NCBI RefSeq assembly: GCF_014284255.1
Contig: NZ_JACOFV010000008.1
Coordinates: forward strand, 62,001 to 126,000
Source: Cognatundibacterium jejuense
Lineage (GTDB): Bacteria; Pseudomonadota; Gammaproteobacteria; Burkholderiales; Burkholderiaceae_D
Length of the DNA stretch: 64,000 nt
Reading direction: 5' to 3'
Shown: in pieces, positions 34,264 to 44,476 of the stretch
Layout of the letters: every line of letters starts with the position of its first letter
Position numbering within the stretch: the stretch's first letter is position 1
Notes under the pieces: generated by a model
What the model saw: the letters and a program-made list of their open reading frames with translations, nothing else
What the model was told of the DNA's origin: nothing
Database searches by the model: none
Position numbers and translations under genes: made by a program

Positions 34264-35844
34264 ATGCTTACCTCTACAACAATACAACGGTTGGCCAGTG
34301 CCACGCTGATATGTTTGCTAAGTGCATGTTCCTCTTCTTTGTTGCAACAGGGCGCAAAGAACAACTACGTTAAAGAATTGCCTCCCATTGGTAACACGCT
34401 GACCAAAGCCAATGTCAATCCAAATCAATTATTGAACCGTCTGACCTTCGGCAGTAACTTTTCTTCTGACCAGCAACTGCAAACTGTCAATATGGACCGT
34501 TATCTGGATCAGCAATTACGTTCCCGTGGCAGCGTCGTACCTAACGTGATCCAGACGCAAATCAGCGCCATGACGATTTCCCAAACCTCGCTGGAGGATT
34601 TAATACACAAGCTGGAGGCACAACGGATTGCCGCTGACCAGCAAAAAGGGGTAGATGACAGTCTCAATAAGCAATACCAGCAAGAACTGAGTCGCCTGCA
34701 ACGCGAAGCAGCAACCCGTTCATTGTTGCGCGACATTTATTCCCCCAACCAGTTACAGGAACAAATGACCTGGTTCTGGATGAACCATTTCAATATTCAC
34801 AGCGGCAAACACAATATCCGCGCCATGTTGGGTGACTTTGAAGAAAATGCAATTCGTCCTTACGCCTTAGGTAATTTCCGCGATTTATTGCGTGCCACTG
34901 CTTACCATCCTGCAATGCTGCGCTACCTCGACAATGAGTACAATGCCAGCGGCCACATCAATGAAAACTATGCGCGTGAAATCATGGAGTTGCATACCAT
35001 GGGCGTTAATAGCGGCTACACACAAAAGGATGTGCAAGAGTTGGCGCGGGTGCTGACAGGTGTCGGTATCAACCTCAACGGCAATGCCCCGAAAATCAAA
35101 CCTGAGCTGAGCAAATTTTATGTTCGTCGAGGTTTATTTGAGTTCAATCCGCAAAGACATGATTTTGGCGATAAGCAGTTTTTAGGTACCACCATTCACG
35201 GCCGCGGCTTAAATGAGATGGAAGAAGTGTTGAGCATGTTGACCAGACAGCCAGCTACCGCACGCTACATCAGCAAAGAGTTAGCGACCTACTTTGTGTC
35301 CGACAACCCATCCGATGCGCTGATTCAAAGCATGGCAAAGAGCTTTTTACAAAGCGATGGCAATATCCCCATCACTTTACGTACCATGTTTGACTCGCCG
35401 GAATTTATCGCCTCGCTCGGTCACAAATTCAAAGATCCTCTGCATTACGTCGTGGGTGTTGTACGTCTTGCTTATGACGGTAATTCCATCGTTAATACTG
35501 GTCCGATGTTGAACTGGCTCAATATGATGGGACAGCCTTTCAATGGTCATCAGACGCCAGATGGTTATTCTATGCAAGAAAGCGCCTGGGCAAGCCCGGG
35601 GCAGATGAGTGTGCGCTTTGATATTGCTCGCTCTATGGCATTCGGCACGCCTGGTCTGTTTAAGATCGAGAATCAGCCGGCGCCAGCAGAAAAACCACCA
35701 GCACCCGCTTTGGCCAGCTCTATGTATGCCAAAAACATGAGTAATACCTTTAGCAAAGAAACCCGGGACGCTTTGCTACAAGCGAAGAATCCTAACGAAT
35801 GGAATATCTTTTTCCTCGCCTCACCAGAAATGATGCGACGCTAA
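34264..35844 (+). CDS. DUF1800-containing lipoprotein
   Basis: A 526-residue protein with a lipoprotein signal (lipobox LLSAC near residue 22). DUF1800 hallmarks: the MTWFWMNHFNIHSGK segment, the YDN/LDNEYNASGHINENYAREIMELHTMG region, and TGVGINLNG. These proteins are exported and regularly occur as a pair with a DUF1501 protein, as here, 61 bp upstream of it. The biochemical role is unknown. The intergenic region after it contains short repeated TTCATTCAATTT units (about 35847-35885). Confidence 0.85.
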   Translation: MLTSTTIQRLASATLICLLSACSSSLLQQGAKNNYVKELPPIGNTLTKANVNPNQLLNRLTFGSNFSSDQQLQTVNMDRYLDQQLRSRGSVVPNVIQTQISAMTISQTSLEDLIHKLEAQRIAADQQKGVDDSLNKQYQQELSRLQREAATRSLLRDIYSPNQLQEQMTWFWMNHFNIHSGKHNIRAMLGDFEENAIRPYALGNFRDLLRATAYHPAMLRYLDNEYNASGHINENYAREIMELHTMGVNSGYTQKDVQELARVLTGVGINLNGNAPKIKPELSKFYVRRGLFEFNPQRHDFGDKQFLGTTIHGRGLNEMEEVLSMLTRQPATARYISKELATYFVSDNPSDALIQSMAKSFLQSDGNIPITLRTMFDSPEFIASLGHKFKDPLHYVVGVVRLAYDGNSIVNTGPMLNWLNMMGQPFNGHQTPDGYSMQESAWASPGQMSVRFDIARSMAFGTPGLFKIENQPAPAEKPPAPALASSMYAKNMSNTFSKETRDALLQAKNPNEWNIFFLASPEMMRR

Positions 35845-35905
35845 TTCATTCGACTTCATTCAATTTTATTCAATTTCATTCAATTATCAGTCTGAAGGAA
35901 CCATC

Positions 35906-37108
35906 ATGAACCGCCGTGACCTGCTTAAATCCATGCTGGCGATGACTGCATTGCCAGCCACGGGATTTTGCACCAGTGCGCTGGCAGAACCAGCAACGCA
36001 AAGTCGATTTTTATTGGTTTTTTTGCGTGGTGGTTATGACGCATGTAATTTACTGGTACCTACTTCCAGCAGTTTTTATTACGAATCCCGTCCCAACATT
36101 GCGATTGCCCGTCCCAGCGATAATCCGCAATCAGCACTGGCGCTCAATGCCGACTGGGGACTCCATCCGGCACTGCGTGACACCATTTATCCCATGTACA
36201 AAAATGGTGAAGTCGCATTTATCCCTTTCGCAGGAACCGACGACCTGACCCGCAGCCATTTTGAAACACAGGATACGATAGAACTCGGTCAACCATTGAA
36301 TACGTCGCGCAATTACCATTCTGGCTTTATGAATCGTTTAGCCAGCGTAATCAATGGTGGCAAAGGCATTCCGGCGATGGCATTCACCGATCAATTGCCG
36401 ATTTCCATGCAAGGCACTGCCAGCGTAGGCAATACGTCTTTGCGTAACTTGTCCAAATCCAGCGTCGATCCACGCCAAACCGACATCATTCAAAAAATGT
36501 ACGGCAAAACCGGCTTAGCCCAGCAAGTCAATGAAGGGTTTGCAGTAAGGCAGGATATCGCGATGGAAATGCAAGATGAAATGAATGCCGCGAATCGCGA
36601 TGCGATCACCACCAAAGGTTTTGCACTGGAAGCCAAACGTATCGCAAAAATGATGCGTGAAAAGTATGCGCTCGGCTTTATCGATGTTGGTGGTTGGGAT
36701 ACGCACGTAGACCAGGGCGGTGCGAAAGGCGCATTGGCGGGTAAATTTGAAGAACTTGGTCGCGGACTGGCTGCTTATAAAGAAGAAATGGGCGACGCCT
36801 GGCATGACACCACAGTGGTCGTGATCAGCGAATTCGGCCGTACCTTCCGCGAGAACGGCAAGCGCGGCACCGATCACGGACACGGTAGTGTCTATTGGGT
36901 CATGGGTGGTGGCGTCAAAGGCGGACAAGTCCTCGGCGACCAGATTAAACTAACATCCGGCCAATTATTTCAAAACCGCGATTTCCCGGTATTGAATGAA
37001 TATCGCGCCGTGCTAGGTGGCTTGTTTTCGCGGATTTACGGTTTGAACAATCAGCAATTGACTACCGTGTTCAATGGCGTTAAAGCACGGGATCTGGGCT
37101 TAATTTAA
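35906..37108 (+). CDS. DUF1501-containing exported protein (Tat signal)
   Basis: A 400-residue protein with a twin-arginine signal peptide (MNRRDLLKSMLAMTALPATG...), so it is exported folded. It has sulfatase/alkaline-phosphatase-like features: a FLRGGYDACNLLVP start, a DVGGWDTHVDQGGAKG motif and a VISEFGRTFRENGKRGTDHG metal-binding region. DUF1501 proteins are partners of DUF1800 proteins. The substrate is unknown. Its 3' end overlaps the convergent kinase gene by 29 bp. Confidence 0.87.
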   Translation: MNRRDLLKSMLAMTALPATGFCTSALAEPATQSRFLLVFLRGGYDACNLLVPTSSSFYYESRPNIAIARPSDNPQSALALNADWGLHPALRDTIYPMYKNGEVAFIPFAGTDDLTRSHFETQDTIELGQPLNTSRNYHSGFMNRLASVINGGKGIPAMAFTDQLPISMQGTASVGNTSLRNLSKSSVDPRQTDIIQKMYGKTGLAQQVNEGFAVRQDIAMEMQDEMNAANRDAITTKGFALEAKRIAKMMREKYALGFIDVGGWDTHVDQGGAKGALAGKFEELGRGLAAYKEEMGDAWHDTTVVVISEFGRTFRENGKRGTDHGHGSVYWVMGGGVKGGQVLGDQIKLTSGQLFQNRDFPVLNEYRAVLGGLFSRIYGLNNQQLTTVFNGVKARDLGLI

Positions 37109-39287
37109 TACTACCTTGTTGGTTCGACAATGGCAGATCTACATAAAAAATAGCGCCGCCACCTTGATCTGCAGGGAGATTATAAAAGTCGATATCTCCC
37201 TGCATTTGTTGAATAATCACTTTAGAAATTGCCAAGCCAAGGCCAGTTCCGCCTTTCGCACGCGTATCTGACGAATCAGCCTGAGAAAATTTTTGGAAAA
37301 TCCTGTCACGGAAGCTATCTGGCACTCCGCTGCCCTGATCTTCCACCGAAATTCGAACCGTGTCCTGTCCCAATCTGCTGGCACGCAAATTAACTACGCC
37401 ACCTTGTGGTGAATATTTGCAGGCATTAGAAATCAGGTTTGCCATCACTTGCTGAAAACGCCCCTGATCCACATTGACCGCAGTCAGTTTGGCGGCATTG
37501 TCCTCATCTGCAATGTACAAGCCAACACCAAGTTCTTGGGCTAAGGCCTGATTATTTTGCACTGCCGCTTGCAGTAAAACACTGAGATTAACGCGCTCCA
37601 TCAAAAAGTCCATTTTACCGGCTTCAATTTTTTGAATATCGAGTAAATCATTAATCAGGCGGGTCAGGCTGGTACTATTTTTGTGTGCCATTGTCAGTAG
37701 CGGCAATATTTTTTCCGGTAATGCGCCCATTGCGCCCCCCATCAACAAACCCAGTGCGCCTCGTATCGCAGTCAGTGGCGTACGAAGTTCGTGGCTGACG
37801 GTGGAAATAAATTCATTCTTCATGCGTTCAATTTTGCGGCGATCAGAAATGTCGCGCACAAATACGATGAGTTTTTGTTTTCCGCCCAGATGATATTCGC
37901 TCATAGCCAACTCAGCCGGAAATAATTCGCCATTTTTTCTGCGTCTCTCGGTTTCAAGCAACAGACGCCCAGTCTTTAAAAATTCGCGCTGGTTAGTGGC
38001 CAGCGTCAATAAATCAGCTTGCCCTTTGGGAGAAAATAATTGATTATCTTTTCCTACAACATCGTCAGCTGAATAACCATAAATCAATGAAGCTGCTGGA
38101 TTGATCGCTTCCACGATACCCTCCTCATCAATCATCACAATACCGTCAACCGCATTTTGAAAAATCGCCTGCAAACGATCAGAAGACTCTTTCAATGCGC
38201 CTTGTTGTTCGGTCAAGTTTTGCAACAGGCCGGTTTGACTGCGATTAATAATATCCGCCTCGCGTTTGAGTTCGGTCATCACCCGCATATCTGTTTCACG
38301 CTGCAAAAATAGCTGAATTAATATACGGAACGCCGCCAGCACGGCAGCGATAGCAGCGGCGGTGACGATTGTGATAGCGACACTGATTTTCCACCAATCT
38401 GACAAATACAAATCTTCATCGATTGAAAAATTCACGATCAGCGGGTACTTGTCCAGTGCTTGGATCGCCTCCATACGGCGAACCATTGTCTGATTACCGG
38501 TATGGGTATCTGCTTCAGAGATGATGACGCCGGAACGTCTCTTTAAATCATTGAGCAAATGGTAGGCGCTGCCCTTTCGATTTGTGCGCCCCATGTCGGT
38601 ATCACTTTCTGGCCATTTAGCAAGATAAATAAAGTCATCACGCATCAAACTGATGGCTGCGTGTCCGTCAACGCTAAGTTTTTGATAAAAATTAGAATAA
38701 AAGTCAGGTGAAATACCCATGATGACGGCACCAATAAATTCACCGTCGCTGCCAGTTAATCTATGGCTTAAAAAGAATATCCAACGGCCCGTGGTTTTGC
38801 TGTGCACCGGGTCACTGAGATAAATTTTTTGCATTGCATTATTACGCTGCACCTGAAAATAATCGCGATCCCCCAGATTATAAGTTGGTGCCGGAAATTC
38901 TCTCGATGTACTAATCACATTACCATCGACATCAAGCACAGAAATAACTTCGATGGCTGGAAATAACGCGACTTTATCCTTGAGGTACTGATGGAAATCA
39001 TTCGAGCCAAGTTGCGACGATAAGTATTCGGCACTGATGCTCCATCTGTCTTCAATACGATCGGCAATATTACTCAGGGCCGTATAAGCAAAATCCATTT
39101 GCTGACTGGTGTTTTCAGCTAGAACAATACTGAAGGTTTCTGTTTGCTTTTCCCATTTACCAATTTCTTGTGTACGTAATGTCCATATAAAAGCAGCTGC
39201 TGCCAACAAAATTGCAACAACCAAGCCCACGGCAAGCGCGTTAGCGATACGACTGGCATGTATTCCTGCTAATCTCATAGTCAACAT
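37080..39287 (-). CDS. Membrane sensor histidine kinase with Cache-like and PAS domains
   Basis: A 735-residue hybrid-free kinase. Two membrane segments (residues about 16-38 and 305-328) bracket a periplasmic Cache/PDC-like sensor domain. A PAS domain follows (about 365-475, AIFQNAVDGIVMIDEEGIVE), then HisKA with the phospho-acceptor H in FISTVSHELRTPLTAI and a HATPase (NLISNACKYSP, DQGSGVPDSFRDRIF, GGTGLGLAIS). No receiver domain and no adjacent response regulator were found, so it is an orphan. The signal is unknown. The 3' end overlaps the DUF1501 gene. Confidence 0.9.
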   Translation of the reverse strand: MLTMRLAGIHASRIANALAVGLVVAILLAAAAFIWTLRTQEIGKWEKQTETFSIVLAENTSQQMDFAYTALSNIADRIEDRWSISAEYLSSQLGSNDFHQYLKDKVALFPAIEVISVLDVDGNVISTSREFPAPTYNLGDRDYFQVQRNNAMQKIYLSDPVHSKTTGRWIFFLSHRLTGSDGEFIGAVIMGISPDFYSNFYQKLSVDGHAAISLMRDDFIYLAKWPESDTDMGRTNRKGSAYHLLNDLKRRSGVIISEADTHTGNQTMVRRMEAIQALDKYPLIVNFSIDEDLYLSDWWKISVAITIVTAAAIAAVLAAFRILIQLFLQRETDMRVMTELKREADIINRSQTGLLQNLTEQQGALKESSDRLQAIFQNAVDGIVMIDEEGIVEAINPAASLIYGYSADDVVGKDNQLFSPKGQADLLTLATNQREFLKTGRLLLETERRRKNGELFPAELAMSEYHLGGKQKLIVFVRDISDRRKIERMKNEFISTVSHELRTPLTAIRGALGLLMGGAMGALPEKILPLLTMAHKNSTSLTRLINDLLDIQKIEAGKMDFLMERVNLSVLLQAAVQNNQALAQELGVGLYIADEDNAAKLTAVNVDQGRFQQVMANLISNACKYSPQGGVVNLRASRLGQDTVRISVEDQGSGVPDSFRDRIFQKFSQADSSDTRAKGGTGLGLAISKVIIQQMQGDIDFYNLPADQGGGAIFYVDLPLSNQQGSIKLSPDPVL

Positions 39288-39545
39288 TTCTATCCGTCAA
39301 ACAAAATGGCAAATGGCCTTAAATATTTCTGAATAACAACGACTTTTATTGTTTAAATTGTAAAGTTTGTAAAATAATAGTATCTTCATAATCATGCATT
39401 CTGTTAGCGCTCCGGCATAATTTTCGCTTAGATACAGTGCGACAAAGGTGAAGCAATGCCATCCCGAATTCGCCCAATCTTTGGTTATGACAGTATTGGA
39501 TTTGTTTGCTAAAACCCAGCCATCCTACACAGATAAGAAAGTACC

Positions 39546-41036
39546 ATGATCAGACGCTTTTTTTTCTTTCTCGCCAGTATTTTATTAGTGCTGATCATTG
39601 TTTTAGCTGGCAACACGCTACTACAGCGTTCGCAGCAAATCGAGGTGAGATCAATCGCACAGGTTACCATTGATGAGCAAGCAGCCGCAGATCGTCTCGC
39701 ACATTCGCTGCGCTTCGTCACCATTTCCAGTCAAACCGATGAGAATGCAAACGCTGCTGAATTCCAAAAGCTCCATGCTTTCATGGATCAATCGTACCTC
39801 CATATTCGCACCGCACTAAAGCGTGAAACTATAGGTGCAAACAGCCTTTTGTACAAATGGGAAGGGACTGACGTAAGCTTAAAGCCGATTTTATTGATGG
39901 CACATCAGGACGTGGTACCAATCGCACCTGGTACCGAACATTCATGGCAACAACTACCATTTGCTGGCAACATTCAAGACGGCTTTATCTGGGGTCGCGG
40001 GGCGTGGGATGACAAAGGCAATTTATTTGCCATCCTGGAGGCAGTAGAAATGCTGTTGGCTTCAGGCTATCAACCACAAAGAACGGTTTATCTTTCATTC
40101 GGACATGATGAAGAAGTCAGTGGTTTGCATGGCGCGAAAGCGGTCGCCGAACTGCTTAAGTCACGTCAAATTCAATTTGAATACGTGCTGGACGAAGGCA
40201 TGCTGGTGACCGAAGGCATTTTGCAAGGACTAGACAAATCAGCAGCACTAATTGGGGTGGCTGAAAAAGGTTATGCCAGCGTTCAGTTAAGTCTGGATGC
40301 AACACCAGGGCATTCCTCTATGCCACCGCAGCAAACTGCCATAGGCATGATGAGTCTGGCACTAAGCAAACTGGAGCAACATCAGTTACCCGCTGATATA
40401 CGTGGCGTAGCGTTGGATATGTTCAACACCATCGCACCTGAAATGCACGGTATCAATCGCGTCGTTTTGTCCAACTTGTGGTTGTTCAGTCCTTTGCTAC
40501 AGCATGAGCTGGAGAAAAGCGGCAGTACCAATGCTATGTTGCGTACAACAACCGCGCTGACGATGGTACACGCAGGCAACAAAGACAATGTATTACCAGG
40601 AAATATTCAAGCAACGGTGAACTTCAGAACGCTGCCCGGTGATACACAGGCGAGTGTGATGGCGCACGTCAAAAGCACGATAGACAATACCAAAATCCAT
40701 ATTCAAAGTCTGATGGGAAATTCCGAACCATCCAAAGTATCGCCGACCACTGGCAAAGCATACGAAACGATCAATCGTACGATTCGCGAGACCTTTACCA
40801 ACACCATAGTAGCGCCAGGTTTGATGCTAGGGGCGACGGATTCTCGCTATTTTGAAGGTTTGAGTGAGAACATCTTCAAATTCTCACCGGTGCGCGCAGG
40901 CAGCGAAGATTTGCCAAGATTTCACGGAACCAATGAACGTATTTCCATCAAAAATTATGCGGAAATGATTCGGTTTTACCACCAACTTATTTTAAACAGC
41001 AGCAAACCATCCAATGAAAAGGAGAAGACGAAATGA
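39546..41036 (+). CDS. M20 family metallopeptidase, membrane-anchored
   Basis: A 496-residue M20/M25/M40 zinc peptidase similar to PM20D1-type carboxypeptidases. An N-terminal membrane anchor (RRFFFFLASILLVLIIVLAG) is followed by metal-ligand motifs LMAHQDVVPI, GRGAWDDKGNL, and HDEEVSGLHGA, then a dimerisation domain with TPGHSSMPP. The enzyme would cleave N-acyl amino acids or peptides in the periplasm. The stop overlaps the DUF1161 gene by ATGA. Confidence 0.88.
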   Translation: MIRRFFFFLASILLVLIIVLAGNTLLQRSQQIEVRSIAQVTIDEQAAADRLAHSLRFVTISSQTDENANAAEFQKLHAFMDQSYLHIRTALKRETIGANSLLYKWEGTDVSLKPILLMAHQDVVPIAPGTEHSWQQLPFAGNIQDGFIWGRGAWDDKGNLFAILEAVEMLLASGYQPQRTVYLSFGHDEEVSGLHGAKAVAELLKSRQIQFEYVLDEGMLVTEGILQGLDKSAALIGVAEKGYASVQLSLDATPGHSSMPPQQTAIGMMSLALSKLEQHQLPADIRGVALDMFNTIAPEMHGINRVVLSNLWLFSPLLQHELEKSGSTNAMLRTTTALTMVHAGNKDNVLPGNIQATVNFRTLPGDTQASVMAHVKSTIDNTKIHIQSLMGNSEPSKVSPTTGKAYETINRTIRETFTNTIVAPGLMLGATDSRYFEGLSENIFKFSPVRAGSEDLPRFHGTNERISIKNYAEMIRFYHQLILNSSKPSNEKEKTK

Positions 41037-41308
41037 ACAAGCGTGTATTAACAACAAGTCTGCTATTGAGTCTGATGCTAAGCAGTACCTCAGTATTAGC
41101 TGCGGTGACTTCTTGCGATGCCATTATGGATAAAATCAATGCCAAACTCGAACATAAAAACGTCAATGATTACTCACTCAAAGTAATTTCCAAAGACACT
41201 GAAACCTCTTTACGTGTGGTGGGCGTCTGCGAGGGCGGGAGCAAAAAGATCATTTACAAAAAACATAAAGCAAAAAAATCCGAAAAAGCTGACAAGACTG
41301 AAGAGTAA
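41033..41308 (+). CDS. DUF1161 small periplasmic protein
   Basis: A 91-residue protein with a signal peptide cleaved after VLA (residue 23). The mature part has the DUF1161 pattern CDAIMDKINAKL...YSLKVI...VGVCEGGSKKIIY, with two cysteines likely forming a disulfide, and a Lys-rich tail. Overlaps the peptidase stop by 4 bp, so it is co-translated. Function unknown. Confidence 0.8.
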   Translation: MNKRVLTTSLLLSLMLSSTSVLAAVTSCDAIMDKINAKLEHKNVNDYSLKVISKDTETSLRVVGVCEGGSKKIIYKKHKAKKSEKADKTEE

Positions 41309-41387
41309 TCAGATCTGTTTTTTTTGACTGACGAACTGTGTTCAAATAGTCCTGGCAAAACACTGCCGGGGCGATTTCTTGTCCGCA

Positions 41388-41894
41388 TTAATTTGATAAT
41401 TTTTTGCTGCAGTAATACGCCGGACCGAAATAGGTCAACAATAAAGATGACTGCTCAGGGCTGAGATCTTTATCCTCCGCAAATCCTAACTTTTCCCAAA
41501 ACGACAAGCTATCTTGCACGGAAACCAGACATACATATTGAAAATCTCTGCTCTGCGCGCAAGACAATGCTCGTTGAACCAATGCCACGGCGACGCCCTG
41601 TCCCGCCATTCGCGGTGCAACCGCAACATCATGAACGTACAAAGCATCAGGTATCGACGGTAGATCGAAGTCACTGCCTAAAGCTGATATTTTGCCGCGT
41701 TGAGAAGGATAAGCGACCAGATAAGCACCGATACCATCTTTATTTTCGGCGACCCATGCCGTTTCTGGCGATGCATGCAAGCGCGCTTTGAGGATATGCA
41801 ACGACTCTATCATTTCGGGAATATACGCTAAGGCCTGTACTGCATGAACTGCAATCAGATCCGATTCACGCATCAGACGGATATTGAATGACAT
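41388..41894 (-). CDS. GNAT-family N-acetyltransferase
   Basis: A 168-residue acetyltransferase with N-terminal IRLMRESDLIAVHAVQ and the acetyl-CoA motif VAPRMAGQGVAVALVQRAL, then the LSFWEKLGFAEDKD end typical of GNAT enzymes. It lies 9 bp downstream of a small lipoprotein gene on the same strand and may share its transcript. Substrate unknown. Confidence 0.82.
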   Translation of the reverse strand: MSFNIRLMRESDLIAVHAVQALAYIPEMIESLHILKARLHASPETAWVAENKDGIGAYLVAYPSQRGKISALGSDFDLPSIPDALYVHDVAVAPRMAGQGVAVALVQRALSCAQSRDFQYVCLVSVQDSLSFWEKLGFAEDKDLSPEQSSLLLTYFGPAYYCSKKLSN

Positions 41895-41903
41895 TGACTG
41901 AAC

Positions 41904-42275
41904 TTATTTTTTAGATTTAGCAGAGGCAGAAGCGGACGCCGACGCTGATTCCGAAGCACTGTCCTCCTCCTGTACAGAGGCTGCCGCCGGATGCGCAGGC
42001 AACTCTGGTTTAACGACGTCAATTTTATTGTCGCGCATGTAGTCGTTCATTTCTTTCCAGCCAGCATAGATTGCAGCCCTCGATGCTTCAGGATTTAACG
42101 CATAGCAGTCTTCGATCGCTCGCCCTGCATGACGACAAGCACTTCCCGTGGCGCGGGCATCGGCTTCTTTTTGTTCCGCTTCTTTCGCAGGATCAGCAAT
42201 ACCCAGACGCTCGCAAGCACTCAGCAAAGTCAAAGAAAACAGAGCAATTAAGACAGAATGGCGTGGCAACATCAT
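41904..42275 (-). CDS. Small lipoprotein with low-complexity C-terminus
   Basis: A 123-residue lipoprotein: signal segment LIALFSLTLLSAC with lipobox LSAC near residue 21. The central part (ATGSACRHAGRAIEDCYALN) has two further cysteines and a C-terminal ASASASASAKSKK repeat. Found widely in Burkholderiales as a conserved hypothetical; function unknown. Either of two adjacent Met codons could start it. Confidence 0.72.
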   Translation of the reverse strand: MMLPRHSVLIALFSLTLLSACERLGIADPAKEAEQKEADARATGSACRHAGRAIEDCYALNPEASRAAIYAGWKEMNDYMRDNKIDVVKPELPAHPAAASVQEEDSASESASASASASAKSKK

Positions 42276-42576
42276 GGCACCAGTTTAAGTATGAGAAAAT
42301 GCAAATCAGCAACGCCTTCCGGGTCTGAGACTCGAAAAGCAAGCTGCAAGAATAACTTATGATACCTTAGTGTAGACAAGTTTCGATAGCATTGAATTAA
42401 GAGACAGAACAAGGAAGATAGCGCTAATCAAAAACTCGTCGTGTTTGTATAGCGCCATACTTTTAAAAAAAATCTGATGCTATCGACTTGAAAAATCTCT
42501 GATTGACGATCGTTATTGTCCTTGTCTGATAGGTTTTTTCTTTGCGTTTTAAAATAACTATTTCTGGCGAAGATTT
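42276..42576. other. Intergenic region
   Basis: About 300 bp between divergent lipoprotein genes. No gene, hairpin with T-run or recognised operator is seen; it should contain both promoters. Confidence 0.4.
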
Positions 42577-43083
42577 ATGGCAATCAAAAAACTACGGATG
42601 TCGGCGTTGATACTTTTATCAGCGTTACTGTTATCTGCCTGTAACCCGCAATTTAACTGGCGTGAAATACATAGCAATGATGCGCCCTTCAGTGTGTTAA
42701 TGCCTGGCAAAGCAGATAGTTTCTCGCAGGATATTCAACTTGCGGGCGTTACAGTCAAAATGACGATGACGGCAACCGATGTCGGCGGACTCAATTTTGC
42801 GGTTGGTAGTCTCAAGCTCGCTGATGTCAGTAAAACCACAGAAGTTCTGGCAGCGATGCAAAACGGTATGATAAAAAATATTCAGGGTCGTATCATCAAA
42901 CCAGTAAGCGCAACGAATGCGGTCTTGGAAGTACAAGGCAAAGCCGGTGGTTCAGATGTTGTTATGGCGGCACGATTTTTAAACCGCGGTAATTGGGTCT
43001 ATCAAGTGATCGTTCTTGGGCCTCAAAATAAAATGACACCGGAAATCATAGAAACATTTATGAGTTCATTCGTCGCAAACTGA
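42577..43083 (+). CDS. Hypothetical lipoprotein
   Basis: A 168-residue protein with a lipoprotein signal (LILLSALLLSAC, cleavage before Cys 22). The mature domain (NDAPFSVLMPGKAD..., about 145 residues) has alternating strands and no metal or catalytic motif that I recognise. Monocistronic, with a usable ribosome-binding site (GGCGAAG) before ATG 42577. Confidence 0.72.
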   Translation: MAIKKLRMSALILLSALLLSACNPQFNWREIHSNDAPFSVLMPGKADSFSQDIQLAGVTVKMTMTATDVGGLNFAVGSLKLADVSKTTEVLAAMQNGMIKNIQGRIIKPVSATNAVLEVQGKAGGSDVVMAARFLNRGNWVYQVIVLGPQNKMTPEIIETFMSSFVAN

Positions 43084-43207
43084 AACACCGCATCGTCCGA
43101 TTTGGGATTATCATTGTCTAAAGCGTTGGTGCTAAATTTCACTGCTTCGTAATGATTTCGGCAACAGTATATAAAAATTCGATAATTTTTCTCAAGGGAA
43201 TCTGAAC

Positions 43208-43552
43208 ATGTTGATTACGTTTAAATCTAAAGCGGCAACTGAAGTAACGATGTATAAAGAACACGCTCGCCGCATTCTGGAACTGTTAGAAAAAGACGTA
43301 GAGCGTGGCATCATTACTCCAGCTGAATTGCCGCACGCCATAGAAAAAATTGAAGCGGCTGTCGCTGACAGTAAAGCTCATCCTATTTCTGACGAAGTCA
43401 GTCGTGACGTCAACGCCCATCACAATGAAAATGGTGATGACAACGAACACGAAAAGCCAGAACACGTTACATTTGCGACCCGCGTTTTTCCTGTATTGGA
43501 AATGTTGCATGCTGCTAACAAGATGCAAAGAGAAGTGATGTGGGGGGTTTAA
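43208..43552 (+). CDS. DUF1840 protein
   Basis: A 114-residue cytoplasmic protein starting MLITFKSKAATEVTMYKEHA, the DUF1840 pattern common in Burkholderiales. The first ~60 residues are helical, the rest Asp/His/Glu-rich. Starts behind CAAGGGAA and ends 3 bp before the hydrolase GTG, so they are likely one transcript. Function unknown. Confidence 0.82.
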   Translation: MLITFKSKAATEVTMYKEHARRILELLEKDVERGIITPAELPHAIEKIEAAVADSKAHPISDEVSRDVNAHHNENGDDNEHEKPEHVTFATRVFPVLEMLHAANKMQREVMWGV

Positions 43553-43555
43553 CCC

Positions 43556-44476
43556 GTGACCGCGCATATAGAAAACACGATTGAATTCGAGCTTTGCGCT
43601 GACGACGAAACACCTATCTTTGTTCGTGATTGGCCTGTGACAGCAAAGGACAATGCGACCAAGCTGAATTCAGACAAGGTGCAAGGCGTGGTCATCATGC
43701 ATGGTTTGGGTGAACACTGTGGACGATATGCACATGTGGCGCGTTTTTTTAATGCGCTGGGATTTGTGGTTCGCACTTATGACCACCGCGGACATGGTAA
43801 ATCTGGCGGCAATGCCGGCGACGTACCAGATGATACAGCGATGTTGCGAGATGCCGCCTTGGTCGTTAATGATTTTCGTCGTCAGTTAGCAGAACCGCCC
43901 ATTTTGTTAGGCCACAGCATGGGTGGCTTGTTTGCAGCGCGCTTTGCCGTCGCTGCCATTGCGCCGCTGCGGGCACTGATACTATCCTCGCCAGCACTGG
44001 CAATTTATATGTCTGACCTCCAACGTGGCTTATTGCGTTTTGCCACGGCAATATTTCCCGGCATCGGCATACCAAATGGTTTAAAAACACGCTATTTGTC
44101 GCATGATGCCGAAGTCATCAGCGCTTACAAAAATGACCGCCTGGTCCATTCAAAAATCAGTGCGCGATTATTGAATAGTATGTTATCTGCGATGGATTTC
44201 AGTTTTCAGCATGCAAAGAATCTGCAGATTCCGCTATTAATGCTGGTCGCCTTAGACGACCATTTGGTAGATCCAGAAGGCAGCAAACGGTTTTTTAATC
44301 TATGCAATCAACAGCAAGACAAGCAAAGTCGTGATTTTGTGACTGCACATTTTTATCCTGATTTTTATCACGAAATATTGAACGAACTGGACGCTACCCA
44401 AGTATTTGACGATATTCGGACTTGGCTAGAAATACAGCGATTCACCCCAGTCTTGACTGAGTCGGTAGCCGTCTGA
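43556..44476 (+). CDS. Alpha/beta hydrolase, monoacylglycerol-lipase-like
   Basis: A 306-residue hydrolase starting at GTG 43556. HGLGEHCGRYAHVARFFNAL and the oxyanion-hole region are followed by YDHRGHGKS and the nucleophile elbow GHSMGGLFA (Ser). The acid and histidine lie near the C-terminus (LVALDDHLVDPEG and DFYHEILNE). The pattern (HG-GEHCGRY) is that of monoacylglycerol lipases and lysophospholipases. No signal peptide. Probably co-transcribed with the DUF1840 gene. Confidence 0.87.
   Translation: MTAHIENTIEFELCADDETPIFVRDWPVTAKDNATKLNSDKVQGVVIMHGLGEHCGRYAHVARFFNALGFVVRTYDHRGHGKSGGNAGDVPDDTAMLRDAALVVNDFRRQLAEPPILLGHSMGGLFAARFAVAAIAPLRALILSSPALAIYMSDLQRGLLRFATAIFPGIGIPNGLKTRYLSHDAEVISAYKNDRLVHSKISARLLNSMLSAMDFSFQHAKNLQIPLLMLVALDDHLVDPEGSKRFFNLCNQQQDKQSRDFVTAHFYPDFYHEILNELDATQVFDDIRTWLEIQRFTPVLTESVAV

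Noticed and set aside
35847-35885. Short TTCATTCAATTT repeats between DUF1800 and DUF1501 genes
   Set aside because: Only three or four imperfect short units; probably simple slippage with no evident function.
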